The notes beneath the pieces are model-generated. The model made no database searches and was not told where the DNA came from. It saw only the letters and a program-made list of their open reading frames with translations. A stretch of DNA of 16,540 nucleotides from Bacteroidota bacterium (GTDB lineage: Bacteria; Bacteroidota; Bacteroidia; Flavobacteriales; Flavobacteriaceae), in NCBI GenBank assembly GCA_021793535.1, contig JAJYSO010000010.1:1-16540 (forward strand), given 5' to 3'. Every line of letters begins with the position of its first letter. Position 1 is the first letter of the stretch. The translations under genes and the position numbers were made by a program. Of this stretch, positions 7,377 to 14,755 are shown in pieces.

Positions 7377-7883
7377 ATGAGCAGAGGATTTGTAAAAGAA
7401 GAAGATCAGGAAGAAGCGCCGGTAATTCCTCCGCGGGCAGCTTTACCCTCTGGGGTGACCAACTACGTCACTCCAGAGGGGTATCGACTATTATCAGCGG
7501 AAAAAAAGGAGCTGGAAGAGGCTCAAAAAAACCTTCCACAAGAGAATGAAACCGAACGCAGAAGGGCCTCGATGGTGATTGATGGAAAACTCAAATTGCT
7601 GGTGGAACGCCTTCAATCCGCCCGGGTCCTGGATTTGCAAAAACAACCCCAAGACGAGGTTCGCTTCGGGGCGGTTGTCCGCTTTAAAAGAGAACAAAAA
7701 GAGCTAACCTTTCAAATTGTAGGGGTAGATGAAGCAGATGTGAAAAAGGGAAAAATAGCATTTATCGCCCCCATTGCCAGAGCTTTAATTGGAAAAAAGG
7801 TAGGAGAAACTGCTGTTTTTAAACTGGGTTCAACCCCGCAGCACTTAAAAATTCTGGACGTGTATTACCCTTCACAAACCTAA
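7377..7883 (+). CDS. GreA/GreB-family transcription factor (Bacteroidota type)
   Basis: A 168-residue protein with the two-part Gre layout: a helical N-terminal section (~33-90) and a C-terminal FKBP-like domain (~95-165) containing VRFGAVVRF (95-103), FQIVGVDEADVKKGKIAFIA (112-131) and GKKVGETAVFKL (139-150). Gre factors enter the RNA polymerase secondary channel and stimulate cleavage of backtracked RNA. The usual acidic tip motif GDLSENAEY is not recognisable; the hairpin turn reads LPQENETERRRAS (53-65) instead, so cleavage activity is uncertain. The N-terminal segment MSRGFVKEEDQEE followed by a Pro-rich stretch is typical of the Bacteroidota GreB-like subfamily as I recall it. ATG 7377 is chosen because it gives that N-terminus; an in-frame GTG at 7344 would add 11 unconserved-looking residues. 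The stop overlaps the convergent upp stop by 4 bp. Confidence 0.88.
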   Translation: MSRGFVKEEDQEEAPVIPPRAALPSGVTNYVTPEGYRLLSAEKKELEEAQKNLPQENETERRRASMVIDGKLKLLVERLQSARVLDLQKQPQDEVRFGAVVRFKREQKELTFQIVGVDEADVKKGKIAFIAPIARALIGKKVGETAVFKLGSTPQHLKILDVYYPSQT

Positions 7884-8530
7884 TGCTGCAGCTTTTGTCC
7901 AAAGCTCAAGTCTCCCGCATCCCCCAAGCCTGGAGAAATGTATCCCTTAGCGGTAAGCTTTGGGTCCACCACCCCTACCCAAAGATGTGCATGGGGATAA
8001 TTTTTATGAATGAGTTTTACCCCTTGCTCACTGGCAATGACCACAACAATATGGATTTGCGCAGGTTTCCCATTGGTGAGCAAATCCTCAATGGCCTCTA
8101 TCAGAGAAGCTCCAGTAGCCAACATGGGATCGGCAACAATCAAAGGGCGCCCCGTTAAATCCGGACAAGTCAAATAATCCTGTTTAATGCTAAAATAATC
8201 GTTGGATTCGTGCTTGCGATAAGCCGCTACAAAACCGCAATCTGCCCGATCAAAATAATTAAGAAGGCCATTAAACAAGGGGATCCCGGCTCTCAAAATG
8301 GTCGTTAAAACGGGTTGTTGTGCAATTCGATTTGAAGAAACCACATCCAAAGGCGTCTGAAGGGCAATCTGTTCAGTCTTTAAATACTTACTGATTTCTA
8401 ACGCCGCCACCTCACCGATGCGCTCAACGTTACGTCTAAAACGCATGCGATGGGTTTGTAAGTGGACATCGCGCAATTCGTTCAGCCACTCTTGTACCAA
8501 AGGGATATGTTCAGAGAGAATGTGTACCAT
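7880..8530 (-). CDS. upp: Uracil phosphoribosyltransferase
   Basis: A 216-residue pyrimidine salvage enzyme that converts uracil and PRPP to UMP and pyrophosphate in the cytoplasm. Family marks are MRFRRNVERIGE (residues 29-40), TILRAGIPLFNGLL (77-90), the PRPP loop IVADPMLATGAS (131-142) and the uracil-binding C-terminal segment YISPGLGDAGD (197-207). The open frame extends upstream to 8563, but ATG 8530 (MVHILSEHIP) gives the N-terminus typical of UPRTases and is preferred; the alternative would add 11 residues. It is convergent with the GreA-like gene (4-bp overlap) and divergent from the MORN gene. The gene looks intact. Confidence 0.95.
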   Translation of the reverse strand: MVHILSEHIPLVQEWLNELRDVHLQTHRMRFRRNVERIGEVAALEISKYLKTEQIALQTPLDVVSSNRIAQQPVLTTILRAGIPLFNGLLNYFDRADCGFVAAYRKHESNDYFSIKQDYLTCPDLTGRPLIVADPMLATGASLIEAIEDLLTNGKPAQIHIVVVIASEQGVKLIHKNYPHAHLWVGVVDPKLTAKGYISPGLGDAGDLSFGQKLQH

Positions 8531-8610
8531 ATTTTCGTCTTTTTGAGCTTTAAAGGGCAGCATATTGGGTAAAACTGTATCGGAGAGATGAATTTGGCAT
8601 CATGCTTGTT

Positions 8611-8618
8611 TATCTTTG
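8611..8618 (+). promoter_or_regulatory. Candidate -7 box for the MORN protein gene
   Basis: TATCTTTG matches the Bacteroidota -7 consensus TAnnTTTG. The nearest upstream TTTG (8593-8596) is only 14 nt away instead of about 19, and the leader to ATG 8726 would be about 100 nt. It lies in the 195-bp spacer divergent from upp. No convincing minus-strand promoter for upp was found in the same spacer. Confidence 0.3.
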
Positions 8619-8725
8619 AAACATAAATAGGCAAGATAGAAAAAACGCTGCAAAACAACAGTATTATTTTTCATGACCTTGATAGGCATTGATTTGTAAA
8701 AATGTACATTCTAAAACCATAAGCT

Positions 8726-9424
8726 ATGCTATTCAAAACGGGGATGATCTTGGCATTCTCCACGCTATGGATGGGCCAGATTCATGCGCAAACCACTCCT
8801 ATTAACCAGCGGGATACCGAAGGCAAACGCCACGGCGTTTGGAAAAAGTTTTATGACCACACTGAACAGTTGCAATACGAAGGCACCTTTAAGCACGGTA
8901 AAGAGACGGGAACCTTCAAGTTCTATAGCCCAAAAGGCGGTAAGCCCATCGCTACCAAAACCTATCGTGCCAAGGATGATACCCTGGTGCTCAAATTCTA
9001 TAACCAAAGCGGTGATTTTCTCAAAAGTGAGGGAACCATGGTGGGCAAAAGCCGAGAAGGAATATGGAAATACTACAAAAAAGGGTATAAAGAAAACCTT
9101 TTAATGACAGAAGCCTACCATAATAATCAATTGCACGGTGCCAAAACCATCTACTTTCCCGATGGAAAAATCACAGAAATCGAACATTACTCCCACGGCC
9201 AAAAGGAGGGAAAAAAACAGGTATATTCCTTTAACGGACAACTGCTTCAATCATACACATATAAAAACGGGAAGTTACATGGTCCCAGTACGGTTTATGA
9301 TGCCTCCGGAGAAAAAATTTCTGAGGGTGCCTACAAAAACGGGCTGCGCTACGGGGAATGGAAATTCTATACCAAAGGGAAATTGGACAGTACACAAACC
9401 TATCCCATAAGACCTTTGGAATAA
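8726..9424 (+). CDS. Secreted MORN-type repeat protein (YwqK-like)
   Basis: A 232-residue protein with a Sec signal peptide (hydrophobic ~7-18, likely cleavage after IHA at residue 21, leaving an N-terminal Gln). The mature part is built of at least six degenerate repeats of about 22-25 residues in the MORN-variant pattern (G..HG.W..Y...G.....G.Y..G): for example GKRHGVWKKFY (33-43), GKETGTFKFY (58-67), SREGIWKYY (109-117), NQLHGAKTIYFPDGK (134-148), GKLHGPSTVYDASGE (182-196) and GLRYGEWKFYTKGK (206-219). Automated pipelines often name these proteins YwqK-family antitoxins, but no toxin gene is next to it and the export signal argues for a periplasmic or surface role. Function is unknown. It lies 49 bp upstream of mnmA on the same strand, but mnmA seems to have its own promoter. 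Confidence 0.85.
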   Translation: MLFKTGMILAFSTLWMGQIHAQTTPINQRDTEGKRHGVWKKFYDHTEQLQYEGTFKHGKETGTFKFYSPKGGKPIATKTYRAKDDTLVLKFYNQSGDFLKSEGTMVGKSREGIWKYYKKGYKENLLMTEAYHNNQLHGAKTIYFPDGKITEIEHYSHGQKEGKKQVYSFNGQLLQSYTYKNGKLHGPSTVYDASGEKISEGAYKNGLRYGEWKFYTKGKLDSTQTYPIRPLE

Positions 9425-9446
9425 GAAAAAGTAAAAATTAAATCCT

Positions 9447-9454
9447 TAACTTTG
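9447..9454 (+). promoter_or_regulatory. Probable -7 promoter box of mnmA
   Basis: TAACTTTG is an exact match to the Bacteroidota TAnnTTTG box, placed 19 bp before the mnmA GTG in the 49-bp spacer after the MORN gene. Transcription would begin near 9461, leaving a leader of about 13 nt. The nearest TTTG upstream (9415-9418) is 28 nt away, too far for a normal -33 box. Confidence 0.5.
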
Positions 9455-9473
9455 CACTTTAAAAAATAGTGTT

Positions 9474-10667
9474 GTGAAAAATAAACGTGTGGTAGTTGGG
9501 TTAAGTGGAGGCGTTGATTCCAGTGTGGCTGCTTACCTTCTTCAAAAAGAAGGCTATGAGGTCATTGGACTGTTTATGAAAAACTGGCATGATGACTCGG
9601 TCACCATCAGCAACGAATGTCCTTGGTTGGAAGACAGCAATGATGCCATGTTGGTCGCCGATAAACTTGGAATACCCTTTCAAACTGTAGACCTAAGTGA
9701 AGAATACAAGAAGCGTATTGTCGATTATATGTTTGCCGAATACGAAAAAGGCCGAACCCCAAATCCAGATGTGCTGTGCAATCGGGAAATCAAGTTCGAC
9801 GTCTTCTTGAGGATTGCCTTAAACTTAGGAGCCGATTATGTGGCCACCGGCCATTATTGTAGAAAAGAGTCATTTGAAAAGGACGGTCAAAAGATATACC
9901 GTTTATTGGCAGGAAAAGACCAGCATAAAGATCAATCCTATTTTCTGTGTCAAGTTTCTCAAAAGCAATTGGCGAGGTCACTCTTTCCCGTAGGCGCTCT
10001 ACAAAAAAGTGAAGTCCGAAAAATTGCCGCAGAACTCGGGTTGATCACCGCAGATAAAAAGGACTCTCAGGGCCTCTGCTTCGTGGGAAAAGTACACCTT
10101 CCGGAGTTCTTACAACAAAAGTTAAAGCCCAAAAACGGAGCGATCATCGAAATTCCTGCAGACGACAAAATTTATGCAGAAACCGTCCCGCATTTCGATT
10201 CAGAGTTGGAAAAACTAGCATATTTCAGTAAAAAATACGCCTATTCCAGTACCTTGGGACACAAAGTTGGAGATCATCACGGTGCCCATTATTTCACCAT
10301 TGGCCAACGAAAGGGGCTGGCAGTGGGCGGCACCCCTAAACCTTTGTTTGTCATTGGCACCGATGTGGACCAAAACATCATCTATACCGGTCAGGGAGAC
10401 GATCATCCTGGGTTATGGCGTAAAGCTTTACTGGTCAAAAACGAAGAAGTACACTGGGTTCGACCAGACTTGCAATTGGAAATGGGGGATTCGCTTCCGG
10501 TCAAAGCTCGAATCCGCTATCGACAACCCTTGGAAAGTGCTGAACTTTACCAGACAAAGGAAGGGCTGTATGTACTTTTTGACCAGCCTCAAAAAGCCAT
10601 TACAGAAGGTCAATTCGCAGCTTGGTATGCAGGCGATGAACTCTTAGGCTCTGGAGTAATTTCATAG
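9474..10667 (+). CDS. mnmA: tRNA-specific 2-thiouridylase MnmA
   Basis: A 397-residue enzyme that adds sulfur at C2 of wobble uridine 34 in tRNA-Lys, -Glu and -Gln, using ATP to adenylate the base and a persulfide donor. The PP-loop SGGVDSS (residues 11-17) binds ATP; the two catalytic cysteines are Cys102 in NPDVLCNREIKF and Cys202 in DSQGLCFVGK; HYFTIGQRKGL belongs to the central domain and the C-terminal beta-barrel follows. It is about 30 residues longer than the E. coli enzyme, mainly through an insert in the central domain (IEIPADDKIYAETVPHFDSE onward), which I recall as common in Bacteroidota. The start codon is GTG at 9474, giving MKNKRVVVGLSGG at the expected distance before the PP-loop. 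A strong terminator follows. Confidence 0.96.
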   Translation: MKNKRVVVGLSGGVDSSVAAYLLQKEGYEVIGLFMKNWHDDSVTISNECPWLEDSNDAMLVADKLGIPFQTVDLSEEYKKRIVDYMFAEYEKGRTPNPDVLCNREIKFDVFLRIALNLGADYVATGHYCRKESFEKDGQKIYRLLAGKDQHKDQSYFLCQVSQKQLARSLFPVGALQKSEVRKIAAELGLITADKKDSQGLCFVGKVHLPEFLQQKLKPKNGAIIEIPADDKIYAETVPHFDSELEKLAYFSKKYAYSSTLGHKVGDHHGAHYFTIGQRKGLAVGGTPKPLFVIGTDVDQNIIYTGQGDDHPGLWRKALLVKNEEVHWVRPDLQLEMGDSLPVKARIRYRQPLESAELYQTKEGLYVLFDQPQKAITEGQFAAWYAGDELLGSGVIS

Positions 10668-10691
10668 CGTACTGCCCACTGGTAAGCTCAC

Positions 10692-10720
10692 AAGGGGGCC
10701 TACGCCCCTTTCTTTTTTTT
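10692..10720 (+). terminator. Intrinsic terminator after mnmA
   Basis: A hairpin with stem GGGGC/GCCCC, a CTAC tetraloop, one bulged G and flanking AA/TT pairs is followed directly by a T-rich tail ending in eight T. It starts 24 bp after the mnmA stop. Confidence 0.9.
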
Positions 10721-10959
10721 CGAGCAAATACGGAAATAGGGCTCCATTGCCCGGTCGCTTCCCTGACTGTGGATAGGAAGGAGTACATATGTACCTTTAC
10801 AGGAGCTTATTGTTAGTCTTTCCTTTCCATCCAACTAACTAGGGTTCAACACTTTTTATAAGGGCCCGCAATTTTCTTTAGAATCTAAAAAATAAACGCT
10901 TACATTTTCTTACTTTTAGGGTAGGGAAATATACCCTCTATATCAATTTCATTTTCATC
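10721..10959 (+). other. Non-coding spacer with nested inverted repeats before the TlpA-like gene
   Basis: About 240 bp without a credible ORF. It holds an imperfect inverted repeat (10771-10782 with 10821-10832; 12 positions, one mismatch and one G-U when read as RNA) that encloses the perfect 12-bp palindrome GTACATATGTAC (10783-10794). An alternative stem pairs GTTAGT (10812-10817) with ACTAAC (10834-10839). Nearer the gene, TACTTTTA (10911-10918) is one base off the -7 consensus, and GGGTA/TACCC (10919-10936) can form a small hairpin in the leader. I recognise no named riboswitch or mobile element. Confidence 0.45.
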
Positions 10960-12228
10960 ATGTACACAGCAGGTTATTCAACGAACACTATACGCTTTTT
11001 ACTCCTTCTTATTTTCAGTCTTACTACCCTTTTTTCCTGCTCTAAGGACAGTACATCGACACTCAAAAATGGCAGATGGCATGCCACTCTTATTCGAGAA
11101 GACGGAAACAATATCCCCTTCACTTTCCGGGTAGAAAGCAAGCAGGGACAGCAGTATATCGCCATTGAAAACGCCAAGGAGAATCTCCGCGTAGATGCAC
11201 TTCGTCAAGTAGGTGATTCTCTTTTTATCACCATGCCGCTGTTCGATTCTGACTTTAAGTTAAAAATTGTCAATTCACGGGAATTGGAAGGAACTTGGAC
11301 GAAATACTTTAAGGATTACAAAGAACAAATGCCCTTTAAAGCCATCCAAAAAGATCGTCCCAGAATCACCACATACGCACAGCCCAAAGCTGACGTTTCA
11401 GGGAACTGGGACACCGAGTTTCCCAATGGAGAACTGAACCTGAACGCCATTGGTGCCTTTGATCAAAAAGGCAATACCGTAACGGGGACTTTCTTAACCC
11501 CCGCAGGCGATTTCAGATATCTAGAAGGCATTGTCAGCGGAGATACTTTAAAACTCTCAGGCTTCGACGGAGGACATGCCAGCCTATGGACAGCCCTCAT
11601 CCAAGATTCCTTGCTCACCCATGGAAATTTTTACTCCATCAACACCAAACCTATCGCCTGGCAATCTGTACGCTCCCAATCAGATCAGCTGCCCGATGCC
11701 TATGCTGGCAACACGGTTAAAGCCGGAACTGTAAAAGCTGATTTCAGTTTTAAAGACATGCGTACAAACGAGTTGATTTCCATTAGCGATGAGCGGTATA
11801 AAGGAAAAGTGGTCCTTGTGGATTTCTTGGGTTCTTGGTGCCCCAACTGCTATGACGAAACAAAGTACCTGATTGATTACTACAATAAAAACCAGCAAAG
11901 AGGGTTTGAAATCCTCGGCTTGGACTTTGAGCGGCATGCCGAATTCGCCCCTTCTTTAAAAGCCATGAATGCCTCTTTTTTTAAGCGCTTTGACATTCCT
12001 TACCCTATCCTTCACTCGGGGGTATCCTCCACCGATCGCGAGCTTACTGAAAAAGTATTTCCCAATTTACCGCAAAAAATAAGGGCTTTCCCAACACTTG
12101 TCTTTGTGGACAAGCAAGGTTACGTACGAAAAATCCATTCTGGCTTTAACGGTCCGGCAACCGGAAAATACTATACTGAGTTTAAAGAAGAATTCAATCA
12201 AACTGTCAATGCCTTGCTCAGCGAATAA
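10960..12228 (+). CDS. TlpA-like thioredoxin-fold lipoprotein
   Basis: A 422-residue envelope protein. The N-terminus is a lipoprotein signal: hydrophobic ~11-24, then LFSC with lipidated Cys27 followed by SKDS. Residues ~35-245 form a beta-rich region that looks like two related halves, each opening with a G-x-W motif (NGRWHATL at 37 and SGNWDTEF at 147). The C-terminal thioredoxin domain (~255-422) has VVLVDFLGSWCPNC (284-297), with redox pair Cys294/Cys297, and the cis-Pro loop AFPTLVFVDKQG. The family covers periplasmic thiol-disulfide reductases that keep cysteines of cytochrome c apoproteins and others reduced. WCPNC differs from the WCPPC and WCxPC centres of classical TlpA/ResA, so redox potential may differ. 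The partner is unknown, and no DsbD/CcdA gene is nearby. It stands alone between the structured spacer and a convergent operon. Confidence 0.9.
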   Translation: MYTAGYSTNTIRFLLLLIFSLTTLFSCSKDSTSTLKNGRWHATLIREDGNNIPFTFRVESKQGQQYIAIENAKENLRVDALRQVGDSLFITMPLFDSDFKLKIVNSRELEGTWTKYFKDYKEQMPFKAIQKDRPRITTYAQPKADVSGNWDTEFPNGELNLNAIGAFDQKGNTVTGTFLTPAGDFRYLEGIVSGDTLKLSGFDGGHASLWTALIQDSLLTHGNFYSINTKPIAWQSVRSQSDQLPDAYAGNTVKAGTVKADFSFKDMRTNELISISDERYKGKVVLVDFLGSWCPNCYDETKYLIDYYNKNQQRGFEILGLDFERHAEFAPSLKAMNASFFKRFDIPYPILHSGVSSTDRELTEKVFPNLPQKIRAFPTLVFVDKQGYVRKIHSGFNGPATGKYYTEFKEEFNQTVNALLSE

Positions 12229-12243
12229 CCAATCTCTTATAGG

Positions 12244-13185
12244 TTAGGCTCTCCAAGCCAAAGCGGCCGCACCCAAAATGGCGGCCTGATCTTCATCCAA
12301 TCCCGAGGTGACCAGATCAATTTTACCCTTCCACAGCCTGAGAAGATTTTGATCCATATGCGCCTTGGCCGGGGCTAACAAAAGGTTTCCCGCCTTAGCC
12401 AAACCGCCAAAGAGGACAATCATCTCGGGGGCGGAAAAAGCTACAAAACTGGCCAGAGCCTCTCCCAAAATCTGTCCGGTGTACCGCATAACTTCCAAGG
12501 CCAGCTCATCTCCCTTCTCTGCCGCCAGGGCAATGGATCGAGCCGTAACTTCAGAAGGCTTAACAACCGTATCGGACTCTCCTCTATCTTTACTTTTCTC
12601 CTGAAAGGTTTTAACCACCCCTGTTGCCGAAACATAAGTTTCCAAACAACCCCTAAGCCCGCATCCGCACGGCCGCCCGCCTTTCTCTACAATAACATGT
12701 CCCAGCTCGCCAGCAAATCCATCCGCACCATACACCACTTTCCCATCGATAACAATCCCAGCACCCAGCCCGGTACCCAAGGTGATTTCGATAAAGTTCT
12801 TTTTCCCAATAGCCTTCCCATATCGCATTTCGCCTTCTGCTGCCGCATTGGCATCATTGGTCACGCGTACCGGAAGCCCAAACTCCGCCTGCAGCAAGTC
12901 GCCTAGCGGGAGCACCCCTTTCCAGGGTAGATTCGGCGCAAATTCAATTGTTCCCGTATAATAATTACCGCAAGGCGCCCCGACGCCCACGCCCCTAAGC
13001 TCTACCTCCAAAGCAGTAGCCATACGCCGGACATGTCGATATAGAGCTGCTATAAAATCCGCTATCTCAGGATAAGACTGGGTGGGTAGCTTGACATCCG
13101 ACAACAGCCGTCCATTTTGATCCACAATTCCCAAAAGGGTATTGGTCCCTCCAAGATCAATACCGACTACCGCCGCCCTCTTCAT
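12244..13185 (-). CDS. ROK-family sugar kinase (glucokinase-like)
   Basis: A 313-residue ROK protein without a DNA-binding N-terminus, so a kinase rather than a repressor. It has the phosphate-binding loop GIDLGGTNT (residues 8-16), VGVGAPCGNYYTG (66-78), NLPWKG (85-90), catalytic Asp111 in TNDANAAA (109-116), ITLGTGLGAGIV (134-145), the sugar-binding GELGH (159-163) and the structural zinc motif CGCGLRGC (173-180) following His163. The likely reaction is ATP-dependent phosphorylation of glucose or a related hexose (N-acetylhexosamine or mannose are possible). The ATG shares one base with the stop of the upstream ATPase gene (TAATG), so translation is probably coupled. The 3' end is 15 bp from the convergent TlpA-like gene. 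Confidence 0.92.
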   Translation of the reverse strand: MKRAAVVGIDLGGTNTLLGIVDQNGRLLSDVKLPTQSYPEIADFIAALYRHVRRMATALEVELRGVGVGAPCGNYYTGTIEFAPNLPWKGVLPLGDLLQAEFGLPVRVTNDANAAAEGEMRYGKAIGKKNFIEITLGTGLGAGIVIDGKVVYGADGFAGELGHVIVEKGGRPCGCGLRGCLETYVSATGVVKTFQEKSKDRGESDTVVKPSEVTARSIALAAEKGDELALEVMRYTGQILGEALASFVAFSAPEMIVLFGGLAKAGNLLLAPAKAHMDQNLLRLWKGKIDLVTSGLDEDQAAILGAAALAWRA

Positions 13186-14648
13186 TATAGATTATTGATA
13201 TAATTACCAAATAAATCCTCGAACTGGATCCCTTTATCGAAAGTACTTTTGCTTAACTTATCGTAGGCAGCCAGCCCCCATAGCAAAAACTCCACTAAAA
13301 AGTAACGTTCCTTTACACTTATCTTGGGGTTGTATTTTTTAACCAGATCCGTCGCCGGTCCAATTCCACTTAACACCTTCCGGTATTCTTTTTCTGTGTG
13401 GTTGAGGTACAGTTCAATTCCTTCGGAACGAAGGAACCACTCCAACAATTGATCGTAAGGGGTCTGTTCGCTTCTCTTGGTCAATTTTTCAATACTGGGA
13501 AAATACTTTGGAAATAAAGTTTTAACCGCCCGGTCAATAAGATCATTCGCGACAAAAGCAGCCCCCTTCTGCTCCCCTTCATAGACCAGCTCCACCTTTC
13601 CGGTGATGGCCGAAACAATACCCGTAAAATCAGCCATTCGAACCGTTGTAGTCTCATCCCCAGCCAACAAAGACCTGCGCTCCGCAGTACTGACCAAGTT
13701 CTCATAGGCTGTGATACTCATGCGCGCACTCACCCCACTTTTCTCATCAATATATTCGTTATTCCTCGCTTCAAATCCAATTTGTTCTAAAATATCCTTT
13801 GCCAATTCCGGGACAAAAACCATCGACTGAGCCTCTGGAGCGACTTTGGCTTCTTGTTGGGTAATTTTCTTGGCAACGGCAATTGTAGAAGGATAATGCG
13901 TCAAGATTTGAGAACCTATCCGATCTTTAAGCGGGGTGACAATATTCCCTCTATTGGTATAGTCTTCCGGATTGGCTGTAAAAACAAACTGGACATCCAA
14001 AGGCAATCGCATTTTAAAACCTCGGATCTGGATATCACCTTCCTGCAAAATATTAAACAACGCAACTTGAATTCTCGCCTGTAGGTCTGGAAGTTCGTTG
14101 ATGACAAATATTCCGCGATTGGCCCGCGGAATCATACCGAAGTGAAGAATACGATCATCGGCATAGCTCAACTTTAAATGAGCAGCCTTAATGGGATCGA
14201 CATCCCCAATAAGGTCTGCCACGGTGACATCCGGAGTGGCGAGCTTCTCGGCAAAGCGTTCCTCTCTGGCCAGCCATGAGATAGGTGTCTGATCTCCTTT
14301 TTCAGCCATCAATTCCTTTGCATAATGGGAAAGGGGCGCAAAAGGATCATCTGCGATCTCCGAGCCTTCCACAATCGGAATATAGGCATCTAGCAGCCTT
14401 AACATTTGTCGGGCCAGGCGCGTTTTAGCTTGCCCTCTAAGGCCCAGCAAATTAATATTATGACCTGATAAAATAGCTTGCTCCAGAGCGGGAATCACCG
14501 TATCCTGATAGCCGTAAATTCCTTGGAAAACCGATGCTCCACTTTTTATTTTCGCAAGGAGGTTTTGACGAAGCTCCTCTTTAATCGATCGGGGTTGGTA
14601 ACCACTTTCCTTAAGGGCTCCAAAGGTTTGTATCGTTGGTTTTTTCAT
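13185..14648 (-). CDS. ChlI/MoxR-type AAA+ ATPase (magnesium chelatase subunit I-like)
   Basis: A 487-residue cytosolic AAA+ protein of the group often labelled magnesium chelatase or sigma-54-interacting. Walker A is GLRGQAKT (residues 69-76); the Walker B position reads GIFVINEL (179-186), with Asn184 where most ATPases have Asp, followed by Glu185; sensor 1 is FTANPEDYTNRG (223-234, Asn226); the likely arginine finger is Arg243 in PLKDRIGSQ. The remaining ~240 residues are helical. The organism shows no chlorophyll genes here, so a chelatase function is unlikely; such ATPases commonly work with a von Willebrand A-domain protein as a remodelling pair. No such partner is next to it in this window; the next gene is the ROK kinase, overlapping by one base. 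A consensus promoter lies upstream. Confidence 0.88.
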   Translation of the reverse strand: MKKPTIQTFGALKESGYQPRSIKEELRQNLLAKIKSGASVFQGIYGYQDTVIPALEQAILSGHNINLLGLRGQAKTRLARQMLRLLDAYIPIVEGSEIADDPFAPLSHYAKELMAEKGDQTPISWLAREERFAEKLATPDVTVADLIGDVDPIKAAHLKLSYADDRILHFGMIPRANRGIFVINELPDLQARIQVALFNILQEGDIQIRGFKMRLPLDVQFVFTANPEDYTNRGNIVTPLKDRIGSQILTHYPSTIAVAKKITQQEAKVAPEAQSMVFVPELAKDILEQIGFEARNNEYIDEKSGVSARMSITAYENLVSTAERRSLLAGDETTTVRMADFTGIVSAITGKVELVYEGEQKGAAFVANDLIDRAVKTLFPKYFPSIEKLTKRSEQTPYDQLLEWFLRSEGIELYLNHTEKEYRKVLSGIGPATDLVKKYNPKISVKERYFLVEFLLWGLAAYDKLSKSTFDKGIQFEDLFGNYINNL

Positions 14649-14724
14649 TCGTCTGGAATTTAATGCCTTTATCTAGGACACATTAAGGAAACGGTACTTT
14701 TATAAACCTTCGTCTCCGTTGCCC

Positions 14725-14755
14725 CAAAATTAACGGATTAATCAAAGGAATCAAA
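14725..14755 (-). promoter_or_regulatory. Promoter of the AAA+ ATPase-ROK operon
   Basis: On the minus strand TTTG (14755-14752) is followed after exactly 19 nt by TAATTTTG (14732-14725), a full match to the Bacteroidota sigma pattern TTTG-N19-TAnnTTTG. Transcription would start near 14718, giving a leader of about 70 nt to ATG 14648. The -33 TTTG lies in one copy of a 9-bp tandem repeat. Confidence 0.65.

Noticed and set aside
8726..10667. A toxin-antitoxin module around the YwqK-like gene
   Set aside because: No small toxin-like ORF is adjacent, the protein has an export signal and the downstream gene is mnmA.
12226..12246. TAACC/GGTTA inverted repeat between the TlpA-like and ROK genes, considered as a terminator
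   Set aside because: The stem has only 5 bp, the loop is 11 nt and there is no T run on either strand.
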